Shown here: in pieces, positions 1-10,153 of the stretch
Layout of the letters: every line of letters begins with the position of its first letter
Position numbering within the stretch: position 1 is the first letter of the stretch
Assembly: GCA_026545765.1 (NCBI GenBank)
Contig: CM048844.1
Location: 55,028,932-55,092,931 of the forward strand
Length of the DNA: 64,000 nt
DNA from: Plantago major
Taxonomy: Eukaryota; Streptophyta; Magnoliopsida; Lamiales; Plantaginaceae
Direction: 5' to 3'
Position numbers and translations under genes: made by a program
Notes under the pieces: model-generated
Told to the model about the DNA's origin: nothing
Seen by the model: only the letters and a program-made list of their open reading frames with translations
Databases searched by the model: none

Positions 1-614
1 GAATGTCTAGTTTTAGACTTGAAAGATGTTTTGGATTGTTTTTCCATTTGGCAAGCTGAGCATATACCATCTTTTTTATATGCCATTTTGGGTAAACCAA
101 CCACCAATTCTTTCTTGGCTAACTTGTTTAGAGTTTTGAAATTCAAGTGACTCATTCTTTTATGCCATAGCCAATTTTCTTCATTGTGGCCAGATTGACT
201 CACCATGAGACATTCTTCAGTTGTGGCGGATGCCCAATCAGCAACATAAAGATTTCCTTTACGCCTTGCAACCAAGACTGTCTGCTTTGACTCATTGTCA
301 ATCACTTTACATAGTTTTGACTTGATCTTGACAGTGTACCCTTTGTCTACTAATTGACTCATGCTTAGGAGATTATATTTCAATCCCTTTACATGTAGTA
401 CTTCAGAGATTGTAAGGGCTCCAAACATTAGAATGCCAAATCCTATGGTTGGAGTTTCATCTTCTCCAGCAAACCTGATAATTGGTCCATCATTGCACTT
501 TCTGTAGTCAATCAGATTTGCTTTGTCTCCTGTCATGTGCTTCCCACATCCACTATCAAAATGCCACTTTGGATTAGTCTTTAGAGTGTTCTGCACAAAA
601 CAGGAAACAGGAGA
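1..614 (-). pseudogene. pol: Partial copia pol: protease and integrase N-terminal (GAG pre-integrase) domain
   Basis: The reverse strand is open in one frame from the gag/pol stop at 615-617 to the window edge. It begins with a retropepsin-like active-site context (WHFDSGCGKHMTGD; Asp-Ser-Gly), the usual start of plant copia protease. It continues into the HHCC zinc-binding region of integrase (WLWHKRMSHLNFKTL, then CSACQMGK). The catalytic core of integrase lies beyond the left edge. The piece is a near copy of 4356-4841 on the opposite strand, so the two form an inverted repeat. No stop is seen in this part, but the element is truncated. Confidence 0.82.
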
Positions 615-617
615 TTA
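591..617 (-). promoter_or_regulatory. gag/pol boundary: in-frame TAA followed by a 3' splice-site-like sequence
   Basis: Read on the minus strand, the codons are ATG AGA ACC TAA. They are followed by a pyrimidine-rich run and TTTTGTGCAG, then the first protease codons in the same frame. The stop and the CAG acceptor-like end are conserved at the same place in element C (36586-36612). Possible roles are stop readthrough producing Gag-Pol, or the end of an intron. I cannot see the matching donor. Confidence 0.45.
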
Positions 618-2698
618 GGTTCTCATACCAACAATGGAACCATCTGGACTAAATAATCTTCCAGTAGGAATCCATTTTTGAATGAATTTCTTAGGAACAT
701 TCTTTTGTCTAACAGGAACATAAGGAGGAATTCTAGTTAAATGATTAGTATCATTGTTATCAAGAACTATTTTCTTCCTTGGTGTGTTCGTAGGTGACCC
801 ATTTGGTGCTTTCAGATACTTGTCAGGTTTCTGAGTCTTCTTCTTAGCAAATTAGCTTTCCTTGCCAGATTTCTTCTAGCCCTGGCATTCAGATTTTCAG
901 TGGCTTGACTCTTCTTCCACTTATGATAATTGCTGTGAGCAATTCTAGCCTTTAACCATCGTTCTTGCTCTTGTTTGTATTCACGAGCAAGTTGTTTCCC
1001 GATGGCTTTACAGCCAAAACCATTCCGAGCACCTGGTGCTATCTGAGTTCTCATCTCAGCAGTTTTGCGAGTCTCTGGGTAGTCTATTTTCTTTCTAGAA
1101 AATGTGATATAGGAGAATTTGCCAGCTCCTGTAATTCTTCCTTTCTGAGAGACATATCACTGTGGGTGATTACACTTTTCAGTGTTATGTTTCTTTTCAG
1201 AAACATTCCCAAAAGATTTCTTTTGGACTTGTTTTTTCCATAAAGATTTGGTCGCAACTGCCTTTCCTTTGTCAACAACCTTAGCTTTCTGACCGATATT
1301 GTAGGTTGTTTGGGAACCACCTTGCTGAGCACTGACAAATGTTCTTCTTTCATCACTCTTATTCAGAGTGGTAGAACTATCTGTTTGTGTGTCCAGCCCA
1401 AGTCCTCTCTTTTCTGAACGATCTCTTAAATAAGATTGTACTTCAGTAAGAGTGTCACTAGATTTGGCATAAGATTGAAAAGATAGTTCTTTCTTTTTGA
1501 GTTCTTTATTCTCAGAAAGAAGATCTTAACATTTCTTTTGAAGATTCGCCAATGCTTCTTTATATGACTTTTCAGTCTCAGATATCTGAGCCTTGAGAAA
1601 TGCATTTTCAGCATCCTTTTTCTCAGATATCTTGAGTAATTGTGAATTTTCCTTTACAAGAGAATTCTTTTCTTCTTCAAGAATTTTTGCTCTAGCTCGG
1701 ACCATCAGAAATTCTCTTTCGTAGAGATCAAGTTCTCTTCCGAGATGTTCCAAATCTTTGAGTCCTTCCACATCACTTTCGTAAGTATAACAAGAAGTAT
1801 GCGTTACCTCATCAGCCATTAGACAAGGTTCAATGTTGGAGATATCTGGAAAGATTTCTTCAGCCATTCCACACACTTCTTTCTTCTTTTGACCAAAGTC
1901 AATCACTTCATGAGAAACACTGCACATTTCTGGAGAAGGCAGTGTGGAATCATCTGAGTCTTCATTCTCAGAATCAAACTCAATATCTAGAGCTTCCAGT
2001 TGGAGTTGAATCTTTTTCCTTTCTTCAGTGAGCATAGCTCTCTGACTTCTCTTGAAGTTTCTTATATCTTTCTTCTCACCTGTCTTTAGTTTGTTGAAGG
2101 TAGGGCAATCCTTCTTGAAATGACCAGGTTTCTGACAATAGAAACAGATATCGTTTCCGCTTCCTCAAGATTTTGATGCTTTCGAGCTTTGTCAATGAGC
2201 TTGTCAGTTGCATATTTTTGTACTGGTGATAGTTTGAGCCTAGATGCTTCTTCAGCTTCTCTTGGGCTTTTCTTCTCTCAATTTCTCGACTGACATATTT
2301 TCTCATTTTCTCTACAGCAAGAGCATCCTCAGTTACCTCCTTGCCTTCCTTCTTTTCAGAAGTTCCTCGAGCAACTAGAGCAACATTCTGCAACTTTTCA
2401 GTTGTTTGTTCTCTTTGAGTTGTCTCATAGTCAACAGTGGCAAGATGAGAGAAAAGTTCCACTGGGGTGATATTTGGCATTCCTTGGTTAAAGTAGAAAA
2501 ACTTTGTGTGCTCCCAGTTATGATTTAGACTTCTCACAATGGTCTTAATCTTTTCTGACTGGGTATATCTATTACTTTCACCAAGTGCAGCCATGTCACT
2601 CATAAGTGTTGTAAACCGGAAATCTAGTTCTTCAAGAGTATCTGTGGGACCTTGTTTAAAGTTTTGGAATTTGAGCTTCAAAACTTCGAACTTATTTT
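618..2698 (-). pseudogene. gag: Copia gag remnant with coiled-coil extension (partial)
   Basis: The best coding stretch is 2681-2076: a UBN2-type Gag core with EELDFRFTTLMSDMAALGE and SLNHNWEHTKFFYF, matching gag of element C at about 38650-38420. The zinc-knuckle region near 2100-2160 is still recognisable as CFYCQKPGHFKKDCP, but the reading frame breaks there. A second open stretch, 2035-1526, encodes a long coiled coil rich in Glu and Lys (LDLYEREFLMVRARAKILEEE, shortened here). Gag would form the virus-like particle and the zinc knuckle would bind the element RNA. The N-terminal third is missing because the fragment is cut at 2698. Several frameshifts make it a pseudogene. Confidence 0.8.
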
Positions 2699-2763
2699 CC
2701 CTCTTCCAAGTTGTAATAGGTTTTAAAGATAGTCATCGTTGACTGATCAAAAAGGGAAAAATT
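2699..2763 (+). other. Cop1 3'-UTR and polypurine-tract fragment
   Basis: This 65-bp piece matches 20769-20833, which lies just upstream of the 3' LTR of B and ends in the A/G-rich polypurine tract. Here it sits just upstream of the left LTR. That LTR therefore originally ended another Cop1 copy, as in a tandem or recombined array, and was not a plain 5' LTR. Confidence 0.8.
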
Positions 2764-3445
2764 GGTTAGGAATATCTGTTTAGATTTTGATCAGCAACCT
2801 AATGACTTTTCTTAGCTCAGACAGGTGGTTAGTACTCTTGGTTCACTTGAACACTGTAAAAGAGGAAAATCACTAAGTATGTTAGTCTAGAAAAACTTGT
2901 ATAGGATGTTAAGTCTCTGAATGTAACTTTTATATCTGTGAAGAAGACCATGAAGAAGGCATCCGGCAGGAGAGATTGTAAGTTTGAAGATTTGAAGACT
3001 GCATAAAATTGCTAAAGACGAAAGAAATTGATCTCATCAGATACCTATGTCCAGATATCTTAAAGAAACAAGTGTTTTTCAATAAACAAGTTTTGCAAAA
3101 GATATCTGAGAACACAAGGTTTCTGAACGAGGAAAAGTGCCCACAGAAACTTACACTCAGTTACCTTGGATAAAACTATATTTCTGGAAAACAATGTTTC
3201 AACAGGTATCTGGAGATGTGAAGATCTCTGGAAAGGGACATGCAATGCTTCAGAAAGCGTGCATAGTTCCGTTGGCACTATAGGACAAAAATAGTACAAT
3301 GCAATAAATCCGCAGACAGAGACATCTGAACAAAAGAGGAAATCTTTGAAAAGAGACAACGTTTTCTGCAGTACTATTTTCAGATATCAATAGTTTAAAT
3401 TTGAATTGAGCCTAATGGATACTATTCAAACGGCTTCAAATTCAA

Positions 3446-3454
3446 CTATAAATA
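3446..3454 (+). promoter_or_regulatory. TATA box of the Cop1 LTR promoter
   Basis: CAACTATAAATATCACCA lies in the middle of the LTR. The same TATAAATATC is found in the right LTR near 21515 and, on the minus strand, in the LTRs of C (near 25785 and 40185) and E (near 44725 and 45228). Conservation and position fit the LTR promoter that starts the genomic RNA. Confidence 0.6.
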
Positions 3455-3843
3455 TCACCACTTAGAATGCTTGAAAGATACCTTGAACTTACACACAGAA
3501 CGAACTTATTCCTTCAAGCATACAAGCCTTCAACCTACTTACTCTTCAACTTACAGTTGCGACAAAGCTCTTGAATTCTATGTAGCACAAAAGTTCTAAG
3601 TGCCCTGATCCTTAACAAGCATTGCCATCTGTGAAGGAGTTGAATCAAAAGATCAAGTATCTGAGTTTCATTATCCAGAACAGTTAACATAGACTTGGGT
3701 CAGTAAAGAACATATCACCACACATTATGAAGCGTGTTAAGTGATTCTTGTTCTATAGAGTATTCTTAAATAACTGAAAAGTTAGTAAGACTACTCACCT
3801 GACAAACCTTCATAACCAACACCTTAAAACGGGGTGGAGTACA

Positions 3844-3999
3844 GGAAGTACTTAATTTGGGAAACCAAGGAATAACTCGAAAGTTACTAAGCATAGGAAG
3901 TACTTAGTTTGGGAAACTAAGGAACAACTCAAAAGTTTCTGAGTATAGGAAGTACTTGGCTGGGAGCCGGGGAACACTTGGTTGGGAACCTAGTGTATA
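3844..3999 (+). repeat. 52-bp tandem repeat inside the LTR
   Basis: GGAAGTACTT recurs at 3844, 3896 and 3948, each followed by a similar string ending in GAGTATA or AAGCATA. The spacing is exactly 52 bp. The right LTR has the same array starting at 21914, 21966 and 22018. Repeats of this sort in plant copia LTRs often hold transcription-factor sites; that role here is inferred. Confidence 0.75.
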
Positions 4000-4355
4000 T
4001 AGGAATCGAGAAAAGATATTTGTAAGGTGAACTCAATTATCTGTCTTAGTGGATTCCAGGTCTGAGAAAGGTCGAAGTGGATTAGTTGAAGGATTACGCC
4101 ACCTTCAGATACCACTATAAAAGACGTGTTATTTACTTTCAGCAATTTACTTATCGTTCTCTTTATCCCAGGTATTTAAACACATTATATTGATGAGCAC
4201 GTGCACTTATCACAGAAAAGTCTTCCTCTCTCTGAAATTAAGTATCAGATATCTTCAAAGATATCTGAGAAATTGTGTTTATCGACAAAAGTTGTAAAAG
4301 ACTATTCACCCCCCCCCCCCCCTAGTCTTTTCCTTTAGTGTTATCTGGACCAATA

Positions 4356-4841
4356 GACCATTTATTAGATTTGCTGGAGGAGATGAAAATCCAACCATAG
4401 GTTTTGGCAATCTGAAGCTTGGAGCTCTTATTATCTCTGAAGTACTACATGTAAAGGGATTGAAATATAATCTCCTAAGCATGAATCAATTGGTAGACAA
4501 AGGGTACACTAAAAAGATCAAGTCAAAACTATGCAAATTAATTGACAATGAGTCAAAGCAGACAGTCTTGGTTGCTAGGCGGAAAGGAAATCTTTATGTT
4601 GCTGACTGGGCATCTGCCACAACTGAAGAATGTCTCATGGTGAGTCAATCTGGCCACACTGAAGAAAACTGGCTATGGCATAAAAGAATGAGTCACTTGA
4701 AATTCAAAACTCTAAACAGGCTAGCCAAGAAAGAATTGGTGGTTGGTTTACCCAAAATGGCATATAGAAAAGATGGTATATGCTCAGCTTGCCAAATGGG
4801 AAAACAATCCAAAACATCTTTCAAGTTTAAAACTAGACACT
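4356..4841 (+). pseudogene. pol: Copia pol fragment: integrase zinc-binding N-terminus
   Basis: Encodes LSMNQLVDKGYTKKIK, the WLWHKRMSHLKFKTL histidine pair and the CSACQMGK cysteine pair typical of the copia GAG pre-integrase domain. The best open stretch starts at 4460. It begins abruptly inside the protease-to-integrase linker because the LTR end is fused to it. It ends at the H insertion and resumes at 11227. It is an inverted near copy of 1 to about 490. Confidence 0.85.
4837..4841. repeat. Target-site duplication of element H, left copy (ACACT)
   Basis: ACACT here and again at 11227-11231 bracket an element starting TGATGAG and ending CTCATCA. Removing the element and one copy restores continuous integrase coding sequence, as in C. 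Confidence 0.95.
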
Positions 4842-6223
4842 TGATGAGACAATATTCTAACGTCTGATTTGGTCCTTTTTAGCGGTCTTTTGTTAGTCTT
4901 TGACCTTAGTTTTATAGTGTTTTTGTACGTTTTTATGCATTGGTACTTTGTTTGTGTTTTGTAGGATTTTTTTGTGTTATTTGGTCCCGAAGGTGAAAAT
5001 CGGAGTGAAGACATTGGTTATAGATCTCTGAATGAAGAGTAATTGGGCGAAGACGGAAGTGGATTCGGAGTTCGGACGAAGAATTGAGAGTCGTTTTAGC
5101 GTGACTTGCAAAAGTGATGATTTACGGAGCAGTCTAGCCATTTTGGACATAACTCTCTCATATGAAGTCCGATTTACCTGATCTCGGTGGCCATGGAAAT
5201 ATAATTCAAAGGGCTACAACTATAGTTCCAGAATCGTAGCCAAATTCCTCCTGTAGAAAAATATATGGACGTCGTAATCTGGCTGGCAGAAAACATCCGC
5301 GCAGCGGCGAGGATTTTTGTTCGCCGCCGCGAGAACTTACGAGAGCAGATTTCTGGACGGTCACCTGGTCGAATTTTACTAGGATTCTCTTCGTTTTTTC
5401 TCCTTTAAATAGATTTCTTTCACCATAACTTCATATATAACTCCTTTAACCCTAGATTTACATAGGAAAAAGCTCCAAGATACACACATTGATATTAAGA
5501 CATCTTGGAGCTTGGTTATTGATTGATTTTGTTCATCAAGTTTGTTGGTATTGATTTCTCCATTGATTTGTTCTTTACAATTCGTTCTTTATTCTCATTG
5601 ATTGAATTGTATGTTATTGCATGCGAGTTTTTCATCTATGTTTCACATGATTATTACCATGAATCTTTGCATGCAATTATCAATTATGAGCAGCTAAACA
5701 CCTTTGAATACAGTAGTATGTGAAGATTCTGCATATTCATTCTAGGGTTTATCAAATCACTCATATAGGTTAGTCTCGTATAAAATCTTCGTAAAAACCT
5801 TCAATTCGATAAGTCCGTATAAATTCTCTAAATTGTTCATGTTTAAGGATCGTGAATTGACGACTCACGATTTCTCCAGTATAATATATTCTAAGAACAA
5901 TTGGTTGAATCGAATTGATTGATTTCTGTACGCCGACCGTGTGACAAATATGAATGATTTCCCTAGAACGAATTAGCATTACTTGATCATTAGTACTGTG
6001 TTCATCTTCTCTCTTTGATCAAACATGTTTATCTGTTTCATGTTTCAATCTGTGTTTTAGAAGTAAAAACATCCAAAACTTATCTGTTACTCTCAAACAA
6101 TTTGTTTACTCTCACTCGTTGTGGTAGCTTGATTAATTCACTAGAGAACGATACCGAGTTAAGCATAGTCTACAACTACAGCTTATTCTCTTAAGTTATT
6201 TAGAGTATAATTTGTGCTCATCA
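4842..6223 (+). repeat. 5' LTR of element H
   Basis: 1382 bp, TGATGAG to CTCATCA. It matches the 3' LTR over most of its length, but the 3' LTR lacks a central segment, roughly the part after CTACAACT at 5217 up to about 5600. The segment around 5298-5345 contains a GC-rich CGCCGC/GCGGCG palindrome-like cluster. Confidence 0.9.
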
Positions 6224-6227
6224 AATT

Positions 6228-6244
6228 TGGCGCCTCTGCCGGGG
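6228..6244 (+). other. Primer-binding site of element H (tRNA-Asp-like)
   Basis: TGGCGCCTCTGCCGGGG begins four bases after the 5' LTR. The plant tRNA-Asp 3' end would pair with TGGCGCCGTTGCCGGGG, so two positions differ. This primer is the one used by Athila-type elements. Confidence 0.75.
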
Positions 6245-6358
6245 AATTAATTCCTACTATAGCGTTTTGAGTGTGATTTTTTGTTTGTTTATAGTTTTTA
6301 TTTGTTTAGCTAGTTTTTTTGTTTATTTTTTGTCGGAACTACTCGTGGTTTCCTGTCT

Positions 6359-6664
6359 TTGTGTGTGCAGGAACTTATGACAACCGAGAAGCCATACAAA
6401 TCCCCAATCGTAAAATCAAAAACCTATGGAGAATGGCTTATCGAGCGAGCACAGCTCCGCCAAACAGAGAGGGAAGTGCTTCGCAGCTTTCGACAATTTT
6501 GTGGAGAAAGATTTGACGAAGCATGGTTTCGGTTTCTAGAGCTGCAAGAAGAGTGCATATATGCTGGATTGGAGGATAAGGAATGGATAGGATGTTTCTG
6601 TTGGGGATTAACTGAGAGTAGTAGAATGATGTTAGATGAAGCTGCGAGACAACCTATAGATTAG
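6359..6664 (+). CDS. Short gag-like ORF of element H
   Basis: 101 codons. Residues from about FDEAWFRFLELQEECIYAGL to MMLDEAARQ follow the pattern of the gypsy/Athila retrotrans_gag core (a W-x-R-F helix, a short linker, then a Gly-Leu helix and an Asp-Glu-Ala-Ala end). The first ATG is at 6359. An internal ATG at 6377 may be the real start, since a 3' splice-site-like TTTGTGTGTGCAG lies between them. No zinc knuckle or enzyme domain follows. The match to the gag family is by pattern only and would need a profile search. Confidence 0.5.
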   Translation: MCVQELMTTEKPYKSPIVKSKTYGEWLIERAQLRQTEREVLRSFRQFCGERFDEAWFRFLELQEECIYAGLEDKEWIGCFCWGLTESSRMMLDEAARQPID

Positions 6665-6861
6665 TTCGAACTTAGACAATTCTTTAAGTTTATCAATGCG
6701 CAGGTTTGTATTTATAAAGAGACGATGTTGTGGCATGAGAACATCAAGCGTGAGAAGACAAACTGGTTGCTGAGCTAACTTTCGAATCTGCCCCCACAGA
6801 ACAAGATGAAATACATTCTACCCCATTACCTTCTTGTGATTCTCACGTATTGCTTCCATCA
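6665..6861 (+). other. Internal region of H after the gag ORF, before element I
   Basis: Low-grade continuation of a degraded gag: a TTCGAACTTAGACAATTCTTT-like stretch just after the stop could be a former reading frame. No open frame remains. Confidence 0.4.
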
Positions 6862-6866
6862 CATAC

Positions 6867-8100
6867 TGTTAGAACTTAGGATCCCGGATTGGTACTTGAA
6901 ACAAGATCAATAGACAATGTTGCCAACAATGTTGTTCAACATTGTCTTCAACATAGCAAACAGATGGCAGCGGATGAATAAGAATGAAACTTCTATTACC
7001 AAGCCAATATATAGAAAAATATATTGGCAGCGCCGTAGGCAAAATATCTACTGACAGGAAAAGTAGATCTAATCAAGTGGGTTTAATACAATCACAAATG
7101 ATTGATTAAACAACCAAAACTAGCCCTAGAAGAACCAACAGTAAAAGCTATTCTAGGTCGATGTTTGAAAGAGTTATTCCAACAATGAATACTCTTAGAC
7201 AAACTCTAAAGCTAGCAGAAAACAAGAAGCCTAAACTCTTTTAATAAAATCTCGATTGATCATCAAGAAAGGCTCAATGATTGCTCGGCTGAATCCTTGT
7301 ATATATACTTGAGATATCGACAGCTCCCATCCAAGTCGAAAGGCAATAGGATCTCAGCAAAGGCAATTTTCCATGTTCTTGTTTTCTTCAATAATGAGCT
7401 AGAAGGAATTTCCCATATTAGTGTCTTCTACAATATATTTCCTTCTTGCTTTCTTCAACAATCTTCTTGAAAGATTCTCTCTTTGATCTCAGCAGGAAGA
7501 AACTAACGTTGTTTCTCAGATATGGTGGAAAATCTTTCCAAGATTATCTCTAGAGAATCTTTTATTTCCTTCTTTCTTTCAAGGTGCCCATAACTTGTCA
7601 AACTCTTTCCTTCTTTTTAGATTGCATTCCTTATGTCCAAAGTACATTCAAACTCTTTCCTTATTCCTGCAGAAATTCGAATTGATTGCTTCCAGTCCAA
7701 GTCATCAGTCCAATTGGCCTGCTTGTTTCTATGTTGTCTGCTGTTGTCCGTAATGTTGTTCCAACATTGTATCGGCACTATTTCGCAATGTTGCACAACA
7801 TTGAAATCCTGCAGTTCACAAACAACAACAACAAACACAAACATTGAACTGAATCATGAATGATAAGATTAACTAATCAAGTGCAACTTGCATTTTCAAT
7901 CTCCCCCTTAATCTTAGTCTTTCATCAAGCAATAGCATTCCTTTGGGCTCATTGATTCCTTTTGATCCAATAAGCATGTTTGAGCCCAACTTGATATATC
8001 CTACAAAATATTCATAGAAAAACAGCTACAAACATTGAACCGGTTTTACTTGTGAAGAAAGGTTGAATTACTAAACAAAGTGCACTAAATCGCACTTTCA
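6867..8100 (-). mobile_element. I: internally deleted LTR retrotransposon remnant inside H
   Basis: Flanked by an exact CATAC duplication (6862-6866 and 8101-8105). On the minus strand it starts TGAAAGTGCG at 8100 and ends AGTTCTAACA at 6867. About 200 bp in, minus-strand AAGGGGGAGATTG is followed by TGAAAATGCAAG, i.e. a polypurine tract next to a second LTR start that resembles the first. The best reading is a stub of the 5' LTR (8100 to about 7910), then a very large internal deletion, then the 3' LTR (about 7899-6867). No coding region is left. It is younger than H, into which it inserted. Confidence 0.75.
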
Positions 8101-8105
8101 CATAC

Positions 8106-10153
8106 ATTGGATTGCCCAGGGAGTTTCGACCCAATTTCCCGTTTTTATTTTCCCTCTGTTTCCCATAGTTATTTTTTAGTTTTTAAATTTTCTAATTTGT
8201 TTAATTTTAGTTTGCAGGGAATCATGGAATTATTAGAGAACTTGAGGAGAGGAGCTAAGGATGGCTCACAAAATACTGAGGATACCGGAAAGGATGCAAG
8301 GGATTCGCTCCCGTTTGATAATGGATAGCAGCATTCCCAAAAAGTCGAGCCAACGACTATAATAAAAGGCGCTTCCCGGGAGGCAACCCGGGGTAAGTTT
8401 TCTTTATTATCAGTTTTTTTGTTTTTTCTTTTCTGTTCCTTCGCTTGCTTAAACTTGAAACTTGAGGACGAGCTAAAGTTTAGGTTTGGGGAGGGATTTC
8501 ATGTGTTTTGCGTCCGTTTTTATCGCTTTCATAGTGGTGGTCGGTGAGCCACATAGGATTGCATATCTTTTTGCGGCCTGTGTGCCTTATTTGTCTACGT
8601 GGGGTGGTATGTTAGCCACTTTTATGTGTTTGTTTTGTTTTAAGTTTATGTTTGTACGTGTTTGTGGGAACGGAACCTTTGTACTCGCACGAGGAAACTC
8701 GTGAAATTCTAGCCGAGGCATGGAATTTCGATCTCGCGAGGTGAGATCGCATTAGAGTCAAAGAGAAAAAAAAATTCGAAATTTCGCCATCGCCGCTGCG
8801 AGCGTTTTGCTTCGCGGAGGCGAGATAAGTCGAGAGGACGGGATTTAGTTTTGTAAAATCTCTCCGCGGCGAGCCTTTTACTTCGCCGCAGCGAGACCCT
8901 TCCCCAGAAATCTTTTTTTGTCTCGTAAAAACTCGCTGCGGCGAGACTTTTCGCCCGCCGCGGCAAGCCTAGTTTTTTTAAATCGGAGTCTTTTGGCCTA
9001 CTTTCTGATTTTTGTGGTGAGTCTGAGTTGTTCTCCCAAGTCGAGCATCTATTGTGATTGTTAAATTTGATAGCTGCTTACGTTTTGCATGATATTTGAC
9101 TAAAAGTGGCGTGGTGGATTTAAAATCCTATAAGTCTGTTTTTCTTGTAAATAGCAAGTATGTGTAGCTCTTTGGTCCAAAAAGCCGGTGAGAAACCTTT
9201 AGCCGATGAAAAAATATTGTATCGGGACCTGTGTGATTTATTCGGGAAGTGCAAACTCCCTTGTTTGCGCCTCATCATGCTCATGTGTACCCTGTGTAAG
9301 TTAAGTATGACGAACGGCATGCTCTTCAAGATCTATTTTATCGATGCCAATCCATTACAAAGAACCGGTTTGGGGAGAAGAATTCTGCTGTGCTGATATG
9401 TTTAATTTATACTTGTAATCTGTATTGCTTCCCCTAATTATTTAATATGTCTCGGAGTGTATCTGTGGTGCTCGTCATCACCGTAGTCGTGTTGGGCATG
9501 TTTCAAATACTACCTATATACCGGCGTGGTCCTAAAAAGCCATATGACCGTGAGGGTTGATGGCACGTATACCAAACTGACACACACAAAAGTGCGGACT
9601 TCGGTAAAACAGACACTACCAAAAAAAAGTGAGACTAAAAGAGTCCATTATGGCCAATTGATTAGCATGTAATTCATAGTATGCAAGAATGTGGTGATAT
9701 GGAAGTTGGTTTGTATGTTCTGGCAAGCTGCTATGTGCAAGGAAAAAGTCCCTTCTGACTTAACTGATTGAGTACACTGCATGAGTTATTTGAGGCACTT
9801 TTATGACGAAAGTCACCTTCCTTTTTCTTGAAATTCTTGAGTGATTAACCCACTGGACACTTCCAGAGTGTGAGAGAGAGTTGCATAGGATCCTCTTGTG
9901 AGGGATTAGCGAGTTAGACTTAAGTGCTATTTACTTGAGAAACTTTCTTGTTTGATTTTCTGTGCACTATTCTGCTAAGGTTAGTTGAGTGCAAAACCTT
10001 TGCATCTTGTGAATTTAATGTTTACAATGGTAGATTCGGCCACTTGGGAGTTCAACTCTTTTATGTGCTTCTTGTTTGTTTCTGTTTCGAGTCTAGTTCT
10101 TGTTTAGGTTGTTTGTTTGCTCGAGGACGAGCAAAGGTTCGGTTTGGGGATTT
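8106..10153 (+). other. Non-coding internal and 3' region of element H
   Basis: Resumes the H sequence after element I. Visible landmarks are a GC-rich hairpin-like CTTCCCGGGAGGCAACCCGG near 8373, a first polypurine-like GAGGACGAGC...GGTTTGGGG at 8464-8493, a cluster of CGCCGCGGCGAG-like palindromes at 8775-8970, and the true polypurine tract GGTTTGGGGATTT at 10141-10153 just before the 3' LTR. Short open frames exist, but none resembles a retroelement protein. Confidence 0.6.
8775..8970. repeat. GC-rich palindromic cluster in element H
   Basis: Variants of CGCCGCGGCGAG, an almost perfect self-complement, occur about five times at roughly 40-60 bp spacing, separated by AT-rich text such as CTTTTACTTCG. 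A similar unit is found at 5298-5345 in the 5' LTR. These are the only strongly GC-rich stretches in the element. Confidence 0.6.

Larger units (their letters stand above)
1..2698 (-). mobile_element. Cop1-A: truncated Ty1/copia element (gag and start of pol)
   Basis: Minus-strand fragment of the same copia family as the complete element at 24814-40924. Read from 2698 down to 1 it gives the second half of gag, a coiled-coil extension, the conserved gag/pol stop, protease and the zinc-binding N-terminus of integrase, and it runs off the left edge. It has no LTR of its own in the window. At 2698 it is joined directly to plus-strand 3'-untranslated sequence of another copy of the family. The equivalent gag sequence in C continues past this point, so the joint is a rearrangement and not a natural end. 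Confidence 0.85.
2764..4355 (+). repeat. Left LTR of Cop1-B
   Basis: Aligns along its length with the LTR at 20834-22437. The first base of the usual TGTTAGG start is changed to G. The 3' end reads CTGGACCAATA where intact copies have CTGGACCAACA, and merges into pol through a short shared GGACCAA. It contains a promoter-like TATAAATATC near 3446, a 52-bp tandem repeat from 3844, and a 14-base C tract at 4309-4322 flanked by complementary arms. Confidence 0.88.

Noticed and set aside
3060..3359. Minus-strand open frames in the B LTRs (3060-3359 and 21131-21349)
   Set aside because: LTR sequence read in antisense, with frame differences between the two copies.
3844..3999. 52-bp repeats considered as a CRISPR array
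   Set aside because: The units are directly adjacent without unique spacers and lie within a retrotransposon LTR of a plant-type genome.
2699..4355. Left LTR of B as the ordinary 5' LTR with a TSD
   Set aside because: It is preceded by Cop1 3'-UTR and polypurine-tract sequence and not by genomic flank, so it derives from the 3' end of a neighbouring copy or a tandem array.
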